DNA of 15,306 nucleotides from Nitrospirota bacterium (GCA_016207865.1 JACQZD010000056.1:1-15306); one strand, 5' to 3'; counted from the stretch's first letter, positions 6,037-14,040 are shown. The notes: generated from the sequence alone by a model not told the origin. Translations and numbers: made by a program.

Positions 6037-7764
6037 ATGAAGAATCAGGAAATTGCGAAACTCTTTAATGATATTGCAGACCTGCTTGAGCTCAAGGGTG
6101 AAAATCCTTTCAGGGTCAGGGCCTACCGAAGGGCCAGCCAGAACATTGAGGGCTTTGCAAAGGACCTTGCTGAGACGCCTGAAAAAGAACTCATGGAAAT
6201 CCCCGGCATAGGGAAAGACCTTGCAGGGAAGATTATTGAGTATGTAAAAACCGGGCGATTGTCAGTGTATGAGGAATTGAGAAAACAAATGCCGCAGGGC
6301 ATTGCCGAGATTTTATCAATCCCGGGTATTGGACCGAAGACAGCAAGGCTTATTTCCATGAAAATCAAAATAAAAAATATTGACGACCTTGAGAGGCTTG
6401 CAAAAGAAGGGAAACTCAGAGGGCTTCCCGGCATTCAGGCAAAGACTGAGGAAAATATTCTTAAGGGCATTGCTATGGTCAAAAGGCGCACTGAGCGCCA
6501 GCCCATAGGCAGGGTGCTGCCGATTGCAGAAGACATATTGGGACAATTAAAAAACACCGCACCGGTAAAAGAAATCTTTCTTGCGGGAAGCCTCAGGAGG
6601 TGGAAGGACACGATAAAGGACATTGATATCCTTGCAACATCTGGAGCGCCCAAGGAAGTTATGAATGTTTTTATCCATCTGCCTCAGGCAAAAGACGTCC
6701 TTGCTCATGGGACGACAAAATCAAGCATTGTCACCCGTGAAGGCCTTCAGGTGGATTTGAGGGTGGTTGCGGAAAACTCTTTAGGCTCTGCGCTCTGTTA
6801 TTTTACAGGAAGCAAGGAGCATAACATACGGTTAAGGGAGATGGCGCTGAAAAAAGGGCTTAAGGTAAATGAATACGGAATATTCAAAACAGCGACAGGC
6901 AGAAAAATCGGAGGCAGAAACGAGGATGACATTTACAAGGCGCTGGGGCTTTTGTTCATCCCGCCTGAGATACGGGAGGACCATGGAGAGATTGAAGCTG
7001 CGGCGGCAGGGAAACTGCCTGAGCTTATAGATATTGAGGATATTAAGGGCGACCTTCATGTTCACACAAAATGGAGCGACGGCAGTCATGACTTTGAAGA
7101 GCTTGTCAGCTCGGCAAAAAAAAAGGGCTACGAATATATCGCAATCACCGACCATTCAAAAGGTCTGGGCATTGCAAGGGGTATGAGCGAGGAGCAGGTG
7201 TTAAAACAAAACAGGGAGATTAAGGAGTTCAATAAAAAATTAAAAGGCTTTAAACTGCTCTCCGGGATTGAGGTGGATATACGGAGCGATGGCACGCTGG
7301 ATTATCCCGCGAAGGTCTTAAAGGAACTGGATATAGTTGTTGCAGCCATACATTCAGGATTCAGGCAGGGCAGGGAGCAATTAACTAAGAGGCTTATATC
7401 CGCCATGAAAAATCCGCACGTATCAGTAATCGCGCATCCCACAGGCAGGCTTATAGGCGAAAGAGACGCCTACGATGCTGATATGGCTGAAGTTTTAAAA
7501 ACCGCGGTTGAGACAGGAACCGCCATAGAGATAAACGCATATCCCCTAAGGCTGGACCTTAATGATATATACGCAAAGAGGGCCAAGGAGATGGGGATAC
7601 CGCTTGTCATCAGCACGGACACGCATATGACATCCCATTTCGGCTATATGATTTACGGCGTAAGCGTTGCGAAAAGGGGCTGGCTTGAAAAGAGGGATGT
7701 CTTAAATACTTATGATTATGAAACGCTGATGAAACGGCTTGCGGCTAAGAAGAAATCTCCTTGA
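6037..7764 (+). CDS. polX: DNA polymerase X family protein with PHP domain (PolX)
   Basis: 575 residues, the usual bacterial PolX length. These enzymes fill short gaps in base-excision and end-joining repair, and the PHP domain gives a Mn-dependent 3'-5' exonuclease/AP activity. N-terminal helix-hairpin-helix motifs: EIPGIGKDLAGK (about 57-68) and SIPGIGPKTAR. Polymerase palm: GS at 184-185, catalytic D195 and D197 in KDIDIL, third Asp D240 in VDLRVV. PHP domain from about 338: DLHVHT (H341, H343), ITDH (H373) and STDTHMTSH (D528, H530). The N-terminus MKNQEIAKLFNDIADLLELKGENPFR is full length, so the start at 6037 is secure, yet it has no Shine-Dalgarno and lies 8 bases from the RAYT element, which must have displaced its original promoter. 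It is followed after 50 bp by the PilW-like gene. Confidence 0.95.
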   Translation: MKNQEIAKLFNDIADLLELKGENPFRVRAYRRASQNIEGFAKDLAETPEKELMEIPGIGKDLAGKIIEYVKTGRLSVYEELRKQMPQGIAEILSIPGIGPKTARLISMKIKIKNIDDLERLAKEGKLRGLPGIQAKTEENILKGIAMVKRRTERQPIGRVLPIAEDILGQLKNTAPVKEIFLAGSLRRWKDTIKDIDILATSGAPKEVMNVFIHLPQAKDVLAHGTTKSSIVTREGLQVDLRVVAENSLGSALCYFTGSKEHNIRLREMALKKGLKVNEYGIFKTATGRKIGGRNEDDIYKALGLLFIPPEIREDHGEIEAAAAGKLPELIDIEDIKGDLHVHTKWSDGSHDFEELVSSAKKKGYEYIAITDHSKGLGIARGMSEEQVLKQNREIKEFNKKLKGFKLLSGIEVDIRSDGTLDYPAKVLKELDIVVAAIHSGFRQGREQLTKRLISAMKNPHVSVIAHPTGRLIGERDAYDADMAEVLKTAVETGTAIEINAYPLRLDLNDIYAKRAKEMGIPLVISTDTHMTSHFGYMIYGVSVAKRGWLEKRDVLNTYDYETLMKRLAAKKKSP

Positions 7765-7814
7765 ATTATTTCAGATTTTCTGGTAAGGTTTAAACAATCG
7801 CAGGAGGGTCTGTC

Positions 7815-8582
7815 TTGAATAAAAAAATCCGTAAGTTTCTGTTCACTGGTCACTGTTTACTGTTCACTGTCTTCTTCTATTCATGCGCCTCTGCTCCTAC
7901 GGCAGAAGACCTGAAAAATGCCGAGGTTCATTATAAAATAGGCATGTCGCACTGGACCGAGCAAAAACTGCATGACGCCTCCATAGAATTCCAGAAGGCA
8001 ATTAATTTAAATCCCAAGGATAAATACGCCCTGAACGCGCTTGGTCTGCTCAGCACTGAATTTGAAAAATATGAAGAGGCGGTTTCTTATTATAAACGGG
8101 CGATAGCGATAGACCCGGATTATTCGAATGCAATGAACAACCTCGGCGCGACATATGTGAGGATGCAGAAATGGGATGAGGCCATAAATTATTTTAAGGC
8201 TGCATTAACAAACCCCCTTTATACCACGCCTGAAATGGCATATTCAAATATGGGCTGGGCGTTTTACAATCAGAATGATTATATCAGCGCGGCAGACGCG
8301 CTTAAAAAAGCCATTCTGAGAAACCCCGACATCCCGAGGGCAAATTATATACTCGGGCTTGTTTATGTAAAGTTGGGTGAGGACAATAAGGCTTTAGAGC
8401 AGTTTAAAAAAGCCGTTTCAGTAGCCTCCGATTATACAGATGCGCACTGGGAGCTTGCCAATGCATATCTCAGGGATGGCGACAATGAAAAGGCGCTCAG
8501 GCATTTCAATGCCGTGGTTAACAGCGGCGGAAATGATGCGAAGGTCAGGCAGGCACAGCAGTACATTGAACAGTTAAAGTAA
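7815..8582 (+). CDS. pilW: TPR lipoprotein, type IV pilus biogenesis PilW/PilF type
   Basis: 255 residues from a TTG codon with AGGAGG seven bases upstream. A short basic N-terminus and hydrophobic stretch end in a lipobox-like FYSC with Cys24 as lipidation site (the -3 residue is Phe, slightly unusual). The rest is about six tetratricopeptide repeats (e.g. AINLNPKDKYALNALGLL, AIAIDPDYSNAMNNLGATY). The segment NPLYTTPEMAYSNMGWAFY matches the PilF/PilW-specific spot where members have NPLY..P..A..N.G. In the family it is the outer-membrane pilotin that helps PilQ secretin assembly. The next gene is rodZ, as in pilF-rodZ loci elsewhere, which supports the name. The signal peptide region is coded by imperfect 7-bp tandem repeats (7841-7868). 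A generic TPR lipoprotein remains possible. Confidence 0.75.
   Translation: MNKKIRKFLFTGHCLLFTVFFYSCASAPTAEDLKNAEVHYKIGMSHWTEQKLHDASIEFQKAINLNPKDKYALNALGLLSTEFEKYEEAVSYYKRAIAIDPDYSNAMNNLGATYVRMQKWDEAINYFKAALTNPLYTTPEMAYSNMGWAFYNQNDYISAADALKKAILRNPDIPRANYILGLVYVKLGEDNKALEQFKKAVSVASDYTDAHWELANAYLRDGDNEKALRHFNAVVNSGGNDAKVRQAQQYIEQLK
7841..7868 (+). repeat. Imperfect 7-bp tandem repeat inside the signal peptide code
   Basis: Four units in a row: GTTCACT, GGTCACT, GTTTACT, GTTCACT (with one intervening T-containing register, 7841-7868). They encode LFTGHCLLFTV in the signal peptide. Seven is not a multiple of three, so gain or loss of one unit would shift the frame of the lipoprotein. Confidence 0.6.
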
Positions 8583-8618
8583 AAACCATTTTACAATGCA
8601 ACTCGTCACATTTTTATC

Positions 8619-9308
8619 ATGGAAACGCCCGGCAGGCTTTTAAAAAAAACGCGGGAAGAAAAAGGGCAGAAATTAGAAGAGATTTCAGTTTTTCTAAAGA
8701 TCAGGCATGACTACCTCGCCGCACTTGAAGACGAGGCCTATGCGTTTCTGCCCGGAGATGTTTTTATCAAAGGATATCTGCGCATTTACTCCAATGCCCT
8801 CGGCATCAACGCCGATTATGTCGTAGACCTTTATAAGAAACAGATTGACGCGGCACGCTCCATTGAGTCCCAGCCCGTAGAGACTAAAAAGGCATTTAAC
8901 TACAAGAGATATTCTGCGATATCCGCTTCCGCTGCCGTAATTTTACTGCTTGTTGTTTTGGCTGTAACGCGCGACCGGCAGGAGCCTCCAATAACTGAGT
9001 CCCGTAATATTACAAAAAACCTTCCGGCTCAGGCGGATGCGCCTAAAATGCTCTCCCTTGAAATAATCGCGAATGAAGAGACATGGGTCTCTGTAAGCAC
9101 CGGCCCAGACGGAAAGGACCAGCGTCTGCTTAAGTCCGGGGATACTGTACAGTGGACAGCGCCGGAGAGTTTTTCAATCAAGATAGGCAATGCAGGCGGG
9201 ATAAAAATCATATTTAACGGCAGGGATATCGGCAGTCTCGGCCCGAGAGGAAAAGTCATAAATCTGGTCCTGCCTGAAAGCGTAAAAACAGATGCGGGCG
9301 GCGCATAG
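8619..9308 (+). CDS. rodZ: RodZ-like cytoskeletal HTH membrane protein
   Basis: 229 residues with the RodZ layout. The N-terminal HTH_25 domain (about 1-72; GRLLKKTREEKGQKLEEIS, IRHDYLAALEDEAYAFLPG, VFIKGYLRIYSNALGI) binds MreB in the family. A basic juxtamembrane stretch leads to one transmembrane helix (about 99-117, AISASAAVILLLVVLAVT), a Pro-rich linker, and a periplasmic DUF4115-type beta domain (about 143-222; ETWVSVSTGPDGK, IKIGNAGGIKIIFNGRDIG). RodZ couples MreB filaments to cell-wall synthesis and rod shape. It is shorter than E. coli RodZ (337), mostly in the linker, as in many other phyla. It begins 36 bp after the PilW-like gene and ends 3 bp before cdd, so it is probably co-transcribed. 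No clear Shine-Dalgarno precedes the ATG. Confidence 0.9.
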   Translation: METPGRLLKKTREEKGQKLEEISVFLKIRHDYLAALEDEAYAFLPGDVFIKGYLRIYSNALGINADYVVDLYKKQIDAARSIESQPVETKKAFNYKRYSAISASAAVILLLVVLAVTRDRQEPPITESRNITKNLPAQADAPKMLSLEIIANEETWVSVSTGPDGKDQRLLKSGDTVQWTAPESFSIKIGNAGGIKIIFNGRDIGSLGPRGKVINLVLPESVKTDAGGA

Positions 9309-9311
9309 CAA

Positions 9312-9698
9312 TTGAAAAACGAACTCATAGAAAAACTCGTCAGGGAAGCGGAGAAGTCAATGAAGAACTCTCTTGCGCCTTATTCTAAGTTCAAGGTCGG
9401 CGCAGCGCTTCTGACAAAGAAAGGCAATATATACACGGGCTGCAACATTGAAAATCCATCGCTTATGCTGAGCGCTTGCGCCGAAAAAACGGCCCTGCTT
9501 AAGGCGCTCTCAGAAGACGAACGCTCGTTTAGGGCGGTCGCTGTTGTTTCAAGCGCAGGGAAGCATTGTTATCCGTGCGGTTCATGCAGGCAGATGCTGT
9601 TGGAATTTGCCGGAGATATTGACGTCTACACTGCCAATGCAAATGAGATTAAGCGGTATTCCCTCAAGGAACTCCTGCCGTTTGCATTCAGTGTTTAG
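9312..9698 (+). CDS. cdd: Cytidine deaminase
   Basis: 128 residues, normal for the small tetrameric Cdd. It deaminates cytidine and deoxycytidine to uridine forms in pyrimidine salvage, in the cytoplasm. Zinc site: C56 and E58 in the CAE motif (E58 the proton shuttle), C89 and C92 in PCGSC. LAPYSKFKVGAALL and GCNIENPS are family hallmarks. The start is a TTG at 9312 that places 17 residues before NSLAPYS, as in B. subtilis Cdd; the internal ATG at 9360 would delete the first helix. It starts 3 bp after rodZ with only a weak ribosome site, so translational coupling is likely. Confidence 0.93.
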   Translation: MKNELIEKLVREAEKSMKNSLAPYSKFKVGAALLTKKGNIYTGCNIENPSLMLSACAEKTALLKALSEDERSFRAVAVVSSAGKHCYPCGSCRQMLLEFAGDIDVYTANANEIKRYSLKELLPFAFSV

Positions 9699-9736
9699 TA
9701 TGACTTTTGCTTGGATTTTTTATTTAAACAAAACTG

Positions 9737-9765
9737 TTGACAAATCCAGGTCCGTGCTGTATCTT
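9737..9765 (+). promoter_or_regulatory. Promoter of hup
   Basis: Perfect -35 TTGACA (9737-9742), 17-bp spacer, -10 TATCTT (9760-9765). Transcription would start near 9772, giving a leader of about 43 bases with AAAGGAGAGG before the hup ATG. This gives HU expression independent of the upstream operon. Confidence 0.7.
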
Positions 9766-9814
9766 TTTCCATACTTATATTTTAAGAAATAATTTTAAAG
9801 AAAGGAGAGGCATC

Positions 9815-10087
9815 ATGACTAAGGCTGAACTTATTGAGGCTGTGGCAGAGGGCGCGAAGATTTCAAAAACCGCCGCTGCCAAGGCAATTGATTCAATGAT
9901 TAATGGAATCAAAAAAACGCTTAAAAAAGGCGACAAGGTTACTCTTGTCGGTTTTGGCACTTTCTCTGCCGTTAAAAGAAAAGCAAGAAAAGGGCGCAAT
10001 CCGAGGACTGGAGAAGAGATCAAAATTCCCGCGGCAAAGGTTCCTAAGTTTACATCAGGCAAGTCGCTGAAGGCTGCCGTAAAATAA
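9815..10087 (+). CDS. hup: HU-family DNA-binding protein
   Basis: 90 residues, the standard HU length. It is a small basic dimer that bends and compacts DNA and assists replication and repair. MTKAELIEAVAEGAKISKTAAAKAID is the helical dimer part; VGFGTFSAVKRKARKGRNP begins the beta arm, with the Pro-containing tip RNPRTGEEIKIPA and the C-terminal VPKFTSGKSLKAAV. The start is set by the strong ribosome site AAAGGAGAGG (9801-9810) just ahead of ATG 9815; the open frame extends 26 codons further up but runs through the promoter. It ends at a strong terminator shared with the convergent ymdB. Confidence 0.95.
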   Translation: MTKAELIEAVAEGAKISKTAAAKAIDSMINGIKKTLKKGDKVTLVGFGTFSAVKRKARKGRNPRTGEEIKIPAAKVPKFTSGKSLKAAVK

Positions 10088-10093
10088 ATTGTT

Positions 10094-10142
10094 ATCACAG
10101 GCGAAGTAATTCTTGAAAGAATTACTTCGCCTGTGATTTTTT
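10094..10142 (+). terminator. Strong hup terminator, possibly bidirectional
   Basis: Perfect 21-bp inverted repeat, arms 10094-10114 and 10117-10137 around GA, followed by six T (10137-10142). It is a typical rho-independent terminator for hup. On the minus strand the stem is followed by AACAATTTATTTT, so it may also end ymdB transcripts; the ymdB stop codon (10141-10143) directly abuts it. Confidence 0.9.
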
Positions 10143-10923
10143 ATGAAAAATTAAGCTGAAGCCTCTGTATCTTTGAGGCCGAGCCGGTCTTTGGGTCTAC
10201 ATCAACGACAACCGCGGAAAGAATAGAAGGCCCCTTTGCGGTCTCAAAGCGGACCGGTATCTGCGTAAGAAATTTCCCGATTATCTGCTCTTTTTTTATC
10301 CCTATGATTGAGTCCGTCGGACCCGTCATGCCGGCATCGGTTATAAATGCAGTGCCGAGAGGGGTTACCATTTCATCAGCAGTCTGAACATGCGTATGCG
10401 TGCCTATTATTGCAGTAACTTGTCCGTCAAAATACCTGCCGAAGGCGGCCTTTTCCGATGTTGCCTCGGCATGAAAATCAACAATAATTATATTTGCCTC
10501 GGCCTTGAGTATGGCTATTTCTCTTTTTGCAATCTGAAAAGGGCAGTCCATCTGGTTCATGAATACCCTTCCGGAGATATTGAGCACGGCGACACTGACT
10601 GCGTTGGCAGTTTTCATAACAATGCTTCCATGTCCGGGCACGCCGTCAGGATAGTTGGCGGGTCTTAACAGTCTGCTCTCTTTTGAGATGTATGTTACTG
10701 CTTCTTTTTTGTCCCAGATGTGGTTGCCTGATGTCAGGACATCAATACCCATTGAGAAAATCTCTTCCCCGATATCCTTTGTTATGCCGAAACCTCCTGC
10801 GGCATTCTCCACATTGGCAATCACGAAATCAAGTTTTATTTTTTCGGCTATTTTGGAAAGTCCTTGCTTAAGCGCCTTCCTGCCGGGCTGTCCCACAATG
10901 TCGCCGATGAATAGAATCTTCAT
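10141..10923 (-). CDS. ymdB: YmdB-type metallophosphoesterase (TIGR00282)
   Basis: 260 residues, full family length. In Bacillus and Deinococcus the family is a dinuclear-metal phosphodiesterase active on 2',3'-cyclic nucleotides (and cAMP), affecting biofilm and RNA metabolism. Metal and catalytic residues: D8 in FIGDIVGQPG, E39-N40 in NVENAAGG, N67-H68 in GNHIWDK, H151 in DFHAEATSEK, H176 and H178 in GTHTHVQTADE. It follows rny on the same strand, the conserved rny-ymdB order, so a joint role in RNA turnover is likely. The 84-bp gap holds a GCGTT-rich repeat. The ATG has no clear Shine-Dalgarno. A different TIGR00282 substrate is possible. Confidence 0.93.
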   Translation of the reverse strand: MKILFIGDIVGQPGRKALKQGLSKIAEKIKLDFVIANVENAAGGFGITKDIGEEIFSMGIDVLTSGNHIWDKKEAVTYISKESRLLRPANYPDGVPGHGSIVMKTANAVSVAVLNISGRVFMNQMDCPFQIAKREIAILKAEANIIIVDFHAEATSEKAAFGRYFDGQVTAIIGTHTHVQTADEMVTPLGTAFITDAGMTGPTDSIIGIKKEQIIGKFLTQIPVRFETAKGPSILSAVVVDVDPKTGSASKIQRLQLNFS

Positions 10924-11007
10924 AAAATACCGTTATAGCGTTCAGCGTTTATCGCGTTTGTTGCGTTCATAGCGCAATAACTCTGTACGCAATAACGCTC
11001 AACGCGT
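10924..11007. repeat. GCGTT/AACGC-rich degenerate intergenic repeat
   Basis: The gap between rny and ymdB consists almost wholly of variations of GCGTT(T/C)A and CGCAATAAC. CGCAATAAC occurs at 10973-10981 and 10988-10996, and AGCGTTCAGCG, CGCGTTTGTTGCG and GCTCAACGCG repeat the same words on both strands. Small hairpins such as AACGC-GTTGA-GCGTT can form. It looks like a decayed simple-sequence repeat transcribed in the rny-ymdB message. No ORF or promoter is apparent. Confidence 0.5.
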
Positions 11008-12588
11008 TTATTTCGCATATTCCACATATCTGGATTCCCTCACTACCGTAACTTTTATCTGTCCCGGATATGTGAGTTCTTCCTCTATCTTTTTTGCGAG
11101 GTCCCTTGATATCTGCGCGCAGACCTCATCGCTGACCTCTTCAGGCTTTACAATAATTCTTACCTCTCTTCCGGCCTGAATGGCATAGCACTTGTTTACG
11201 CCGCTGAAGGAATTTGCAATCTGTTCAAGCTTCTCAAGCCGCTGGAGATAGCTTTCAATGGCCTCTTTTCTGGCCCCGGGCCTTGCGGCTGAAAGGGCAT
11301 CGCCGGCGGCCACCAGGGAGGCCTCAACTGTCATGGGGTCGCCGTCGCCGTGGTGAACCTGTATTGCATTTACCACCCAGCTTTTTTCACCGTATTTCTT
11401 TGCCAGATTTGCACCGATCATCTGGTGCGAGCCTTCAACTTCATGGTCCACCGCTTTGCCTATGTCATGGAGTATCCCGGCCCTTTTGGCAAGCTTTATA
11501 TCCACTTTAAGCTCTCCTGCCATGACCCCTGCCAGATATGCTACTTCCTTTGAATGCTGAAGAACGTTCTGCGCATAAGAGGTCCTGTACTTAAGCCTTC
11601 CGATAAGTTTTACGAGTTCCGGATGTATTCCGTGCAGTCCCAGGTCAAAGACCGCCTTCTCGCCTTCTTCCTTGATTGTGGTATCAACCTCTTTTTTTAC
11701 TTTCTCCACAATGTCCTCAATCCTGGCCGGGTGTATCCTTCCGTCTGCCATGAGGCGCTCAAGGGAAACCCTTGCCACTTCTCTCCGGACCGGGTCAAAA
11801 CTTGAAAGCAGTACAGTCTCAGGGGTATCGTCAATGATAAGCTCAATGCCGGTGGCGGCCTCAAGCGCTCTGATATTTCTGCCCTCCCTGCCGATTATCC
11901 GGCCCTTCATCTCATCACTCGGAAGGTTTACCGATGAAACGGTGTTATCGCTGACATAATCACTTGCATAACGCTGTATGGCAAGGCTCAGCACCTCCTT
12001 TGCCTTTCTGTCAGAGGCCTCCATTACCTCGTCTTCAACCTTCTTGGCTGTTTTAAGCGCCTCAAACCTTGACTCCTCTGCAACCTTTGCAAGAAGTTCT
12101 TTTTTGGCGTCCTCGGCGCTCATTGCTGAAATCCTCTCAAGCAGTGATGTCTGCTCCTTAATCAGCTTGTCGTAATTCTGCGTTTTTTCATTCAGGGTTT
12201 TCTCTTTGTTGGCCATTTCTCTGTCTTTACGGTTAAGGTCGTTTTCTTTTTTCTCCACATGCTCAAGCTTTCTGTCCAGGACTTCCTCTCTTTGGTGCAG
12301 CCTTTTGTCAAGCTGGCTTACCTCCAGCCGCCTCTCCTTTAATTCCTTCTCTGCCTCGGCCTTTGCGTGAAAGATTTTATCCTTTACCTCAAGCGCGGCC
12401 TCTTTTCTGATTGTATCTGCCTCGCGCTGGGCATCTTCCATAATTTTCTTTGCCTTCTGCTCGTTTTCCCTGAGCTTCTGCGTCAGGCCTTTTTTATGGT
12501 AAATAAACGCTATGGCAGAGCCGATAATCAGCCCGAATATCAAGGCTATGATGATAAACAGATAATCAATCAAGTTTATCAAGTTCAT
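11008..12588 (-). CDS. rny: Ribonuclease Y
   Basis: 526 residues, close to the usual 520. It is a membrane-anchored endoribonuclease that starts mRNA decay. The N-terminal transmembrane helix (about 5-30, LIDYLFIIIALIFGLIIGSAIAFIY) is followed by a long charged coiled coil (about 35-190), a KH RNA-binding domain with GREGRN at 233-238, and an HD domain with H374-D375 in GILHDIGKAVDHE. The C-terminus ends EELTYPGQIKVTVVRESRYVEYAK, typical of the family. The ATG overlaps the rarA stop in an ATGA, and AGGAGGG lies seven bases upstream, so rarA and rny are translated from one message. RNase R is encoded in the same window. Confidence 0.96.
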   Translation of the reverse strand: MNLINLIDYLFIIIALIFGLIIGSAIAFIYHKKGLTQKLRENEQKAKKIMEDAQREADTIRKEAALEVKDKIFHAKAEAEKELKERRLEVSQLDKRLHQREEVLDRKLEHVEKKENDLNRKDREMANKEKTLNEKTQNYDKLIKEQTSLLERISAMSAEDAKKELLAKVAEESRFEALKTAKKVEDEVMEASDRKAKEVLSLAIQRYASDYVSDNTVSSVNLPSDEMKGRIIGREGRNIRALEAATGIELIIDDTPETVLLSSFDPVRREVARVSLERLMADGRIHPARIEDIVEKVKKEVDTTIKEEGEKAVFDLGLHGIHPELVKLIGRLKYRTSYAQNVLQHSKEVAYLAGVMAGELKVDIKLAKRAGILHDIGKAVDHEVEGSHQMIGANLAKKYGEKSWVVNAIQVHHGDGDPMTVEASLVAAGDALSAARPGARKEAIESYLQRLEKLEQIANSFSGVNKCYAIQAGREVRIIVKPEEVSDEVCAQISRDLAKKIEEELTYPGQIKVTVVRESRYVEYAK

Positions 12589-13865
12589 GGAACGACCCTC
12601 CTTTTCCTGAGTATTTCTTTAAAAATTTTTTCATAACCCTCTTCGGACGGAGTAAAGAAAGTTTTATGCCCCTGCATGTATTCCTGCGGGATAAAATGCC
12701 CGTCGTAATCATGCGGATACTTATAACCTGCGCCTGCGCCGAGGCGGGAGGCGCCTTTATAACTGGTATCCTTCAGGTGCTGCGGAACATCCGACAATCT
12801 TTCTTCCCTCACATCTGTCAGGGCGTTTTCAATCGCTGTGTATGAGGCATTGCTTTTGGACGCCATGGCAATATAAATTGCCGCCTGCGCAAGCGGGATG
12901 CGTCCTTCGGGCATGCCTATGGACTCAACGGCCTTTAATGCGGCAACCGCTATTAAAAGCGCCTGCGGGTCGGCATTGCCGACGTCCTCCGAGGCGCATA
13001 TGACAATCCTGCGCGCTATGAACAGCGGGTCTTCCCCGGCCTCTATCATCTTTGCCATCCAGTAAAGCGCAGAGTCAGGGTCACTGCCGCGCATGCTTTT
13101 TATAAAGGCGGAGATGGTGTTATAGTGTTCGTCTTCGTCGTAATATATTGCTTTTTTCTGCATGATTTCCCGCGCCAGGGCGATGTCATATGAAGTACCC
13201 CCGCTGTTTTTTAGGATTAAGGCGCCAAGTTCAAGGGCATTGAGCGCCCGTCTTGCGTCGCCTGCCGAATTTTTCGCGATAAAATCCGCCGCCTGAGCAT
13301 CCATGATAATATTTTCACTGCCGAGGCCCCTTTCCTTATCGCTTAAGGCCCTCATGAGCAAGTCCTTTATCTCAGATTCCTTCAAAGGAAATAACTGGAA
13401 AATCATGGATCTTGAAGACAGGGCCGGGATAATTGAGAAAAAGGGGTTTTGCGTTGAAACCCCGATTAATATGACATTGCCCGCTTCAACATCCGGCAGC
13501 AGGGCGTCCTGCTGAAGTTTATTAAATCTGTGGATTTCATCAATAAAAAGAATGGTCCGCCTGCCTTCAAGGCTGTATTTTTTTGCCTCTTTAAGCGCGG
13601 CTTTTATCTCAGCGATGCCTGAGGTAACGGCATTAAGACTGACAAAATACGCCTTGGTCCTTCCGGCGATTATATGCGCGAGGGCGGTCTTTCCGGTCCC
13701 GGGCGGACCGTAGAGAATAAGGGAAACTATTGAATCCCTTTCTACTGCTGTCCTCAGGGGTTTTCCTTGACCGAGGATATGTGTCTGGCCGGCAAACTCC
13801 TCAAGCGTCTGAGGCTGCATCCTCCACGCAAGGGGCTTTTCCCTGCCGTTATTAAACAGTTCCAT
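12585..13865 (-). CDS. rarA: Replication-associated recombination protein A (RarA/MgsA)
   Basis: 426 residues. AAA+ clamp-loader-like ATPase that acts at stalled forks and ssDNA ends. It begins MELFNNGREKPLAWRMQP, then EEFAGQTHILGQ. Walker A is GPPGTGKT (53-60), Walker B ILFIDE (105-110) followed by IHRFN, and sensor 1 is in GVSTQNPFF (usually GATTENPSF, so two conservative changes). The Arg finger lies in ALSSRS. The C-terminal MgsA tetramerisation region (RGSDPDSALYWMAKMIEAGEDP, YKYPHDYDGHF) is complete. The Shine-Dalgarno AAAGGAG lies about 27 bases from the ATG, with a perfect hairpin between them. It is first of rarA-rny-ymdB, downstream of the 6S RNA gene. Confidence 0.95.
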   Translation of the reverse strand: MELFNNGREKPLAWRMQPQTLEEFAGQTHILGQGKPLRTAVERDSIVSLILYGPPGTGKTALAHIIAGRTKAYFVSLNAVTSGIAEIKAALKEAKKYSLEGRRTILFIDEIHRFNKLQQDALLPDVEAGNVILIGVSTQNPFFSIIPALSSRSMIFQLFPLKESEIKDLLMRALSDKERGLGSENIIMDAQAADFIAKNSAGDARRALNALELGALILKNSGGTSYDIALAREIMQKKAIYYDEDEHYNTISAFIKSMRGSDPDSALYWMAKMIEAGEDPLFIARRIVICASEDVGNADPQALLIAVAALKAVESIGMPEGRIPLAQAAIYIAMASKSNASYTAIENALTDVREERLSDVPQHLKDTSYKGASRLGAGAGYKYPHDYDGHFIPQEYMQGHKTFFTPSEEGYEKIFKEILRKRRVVP

Positions 13866-13871
13866 CCTGCC

Positions 13872-13898
13872 GCAGGGTTTTTAAACCCTGCCTCCTTT
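13872..13898 (-). promoter_or_regulatory. Hairpin between Shine-Dalgarno and start codon of rarA
   Basis: On the minus strand the order is AAAGGAG (13892-13898), then GCAGGGTTT-AA-AAACCCTGC (arms 13883-13891 and 13872-13880), then GGCAGG and ATG (13863-13865). Folded, the 9-bp stem brings AAAGGAG to about six bases from the ATG; unfolded, the spacing is too long for initiation. This suggests structure-dependent translation. It is inference from sequence only. Confidence 0.5.
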
Positions 13899-14015
13899 GA
13901 AGTGCCTTTGACAGCGGAGGTTTTTTAAAGAGGAGGAGAGAGAATTTTCTGTAAATTTTTTCTTCTTACAGAGTAAACCCCGTTAAAATTTTTTCCTAAG
14001 TGCAGGGTTTTAAAT

Positions 14016-14040
14016 AATATATAATTTACAGGGTTGTAAA
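14016..14040 (-). promoter_or_regulatory. Possible rarA promoter -10 with adjoining inverted repeat
   Basis: Minus strand: TATATT (14016-14021) could be a -10, with no good -35. Just upstream lies TTTACA-N4-TGTAAA (14025-14040), a 6-bp inverted repeat in the spacer/-35 region, the place for an operator or activator site. The leader to rarA would be about 145 bases. Confidence 0.25.

Noticed and set aside
6029..6042. ATGAAGAC-ATGAAG as a possible target duplication at the right end of the element
   Set aside because: There is no matching copy at the left end, and Y1 transposases do not make target duplications.
9360..9698. Internal ATG at 9360 as the cdd start
   Set aside because: It would remove the first helix that Cdd proteins have before the APYS motif; the TTG at 9312 gives the normal length.
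11214..12175. Several plus-strand ORFs opposite rny
   Set aside because: They are antisense shadows of a high-confidence rny gene and have compositions rich in S/L/F or P/R without family features.
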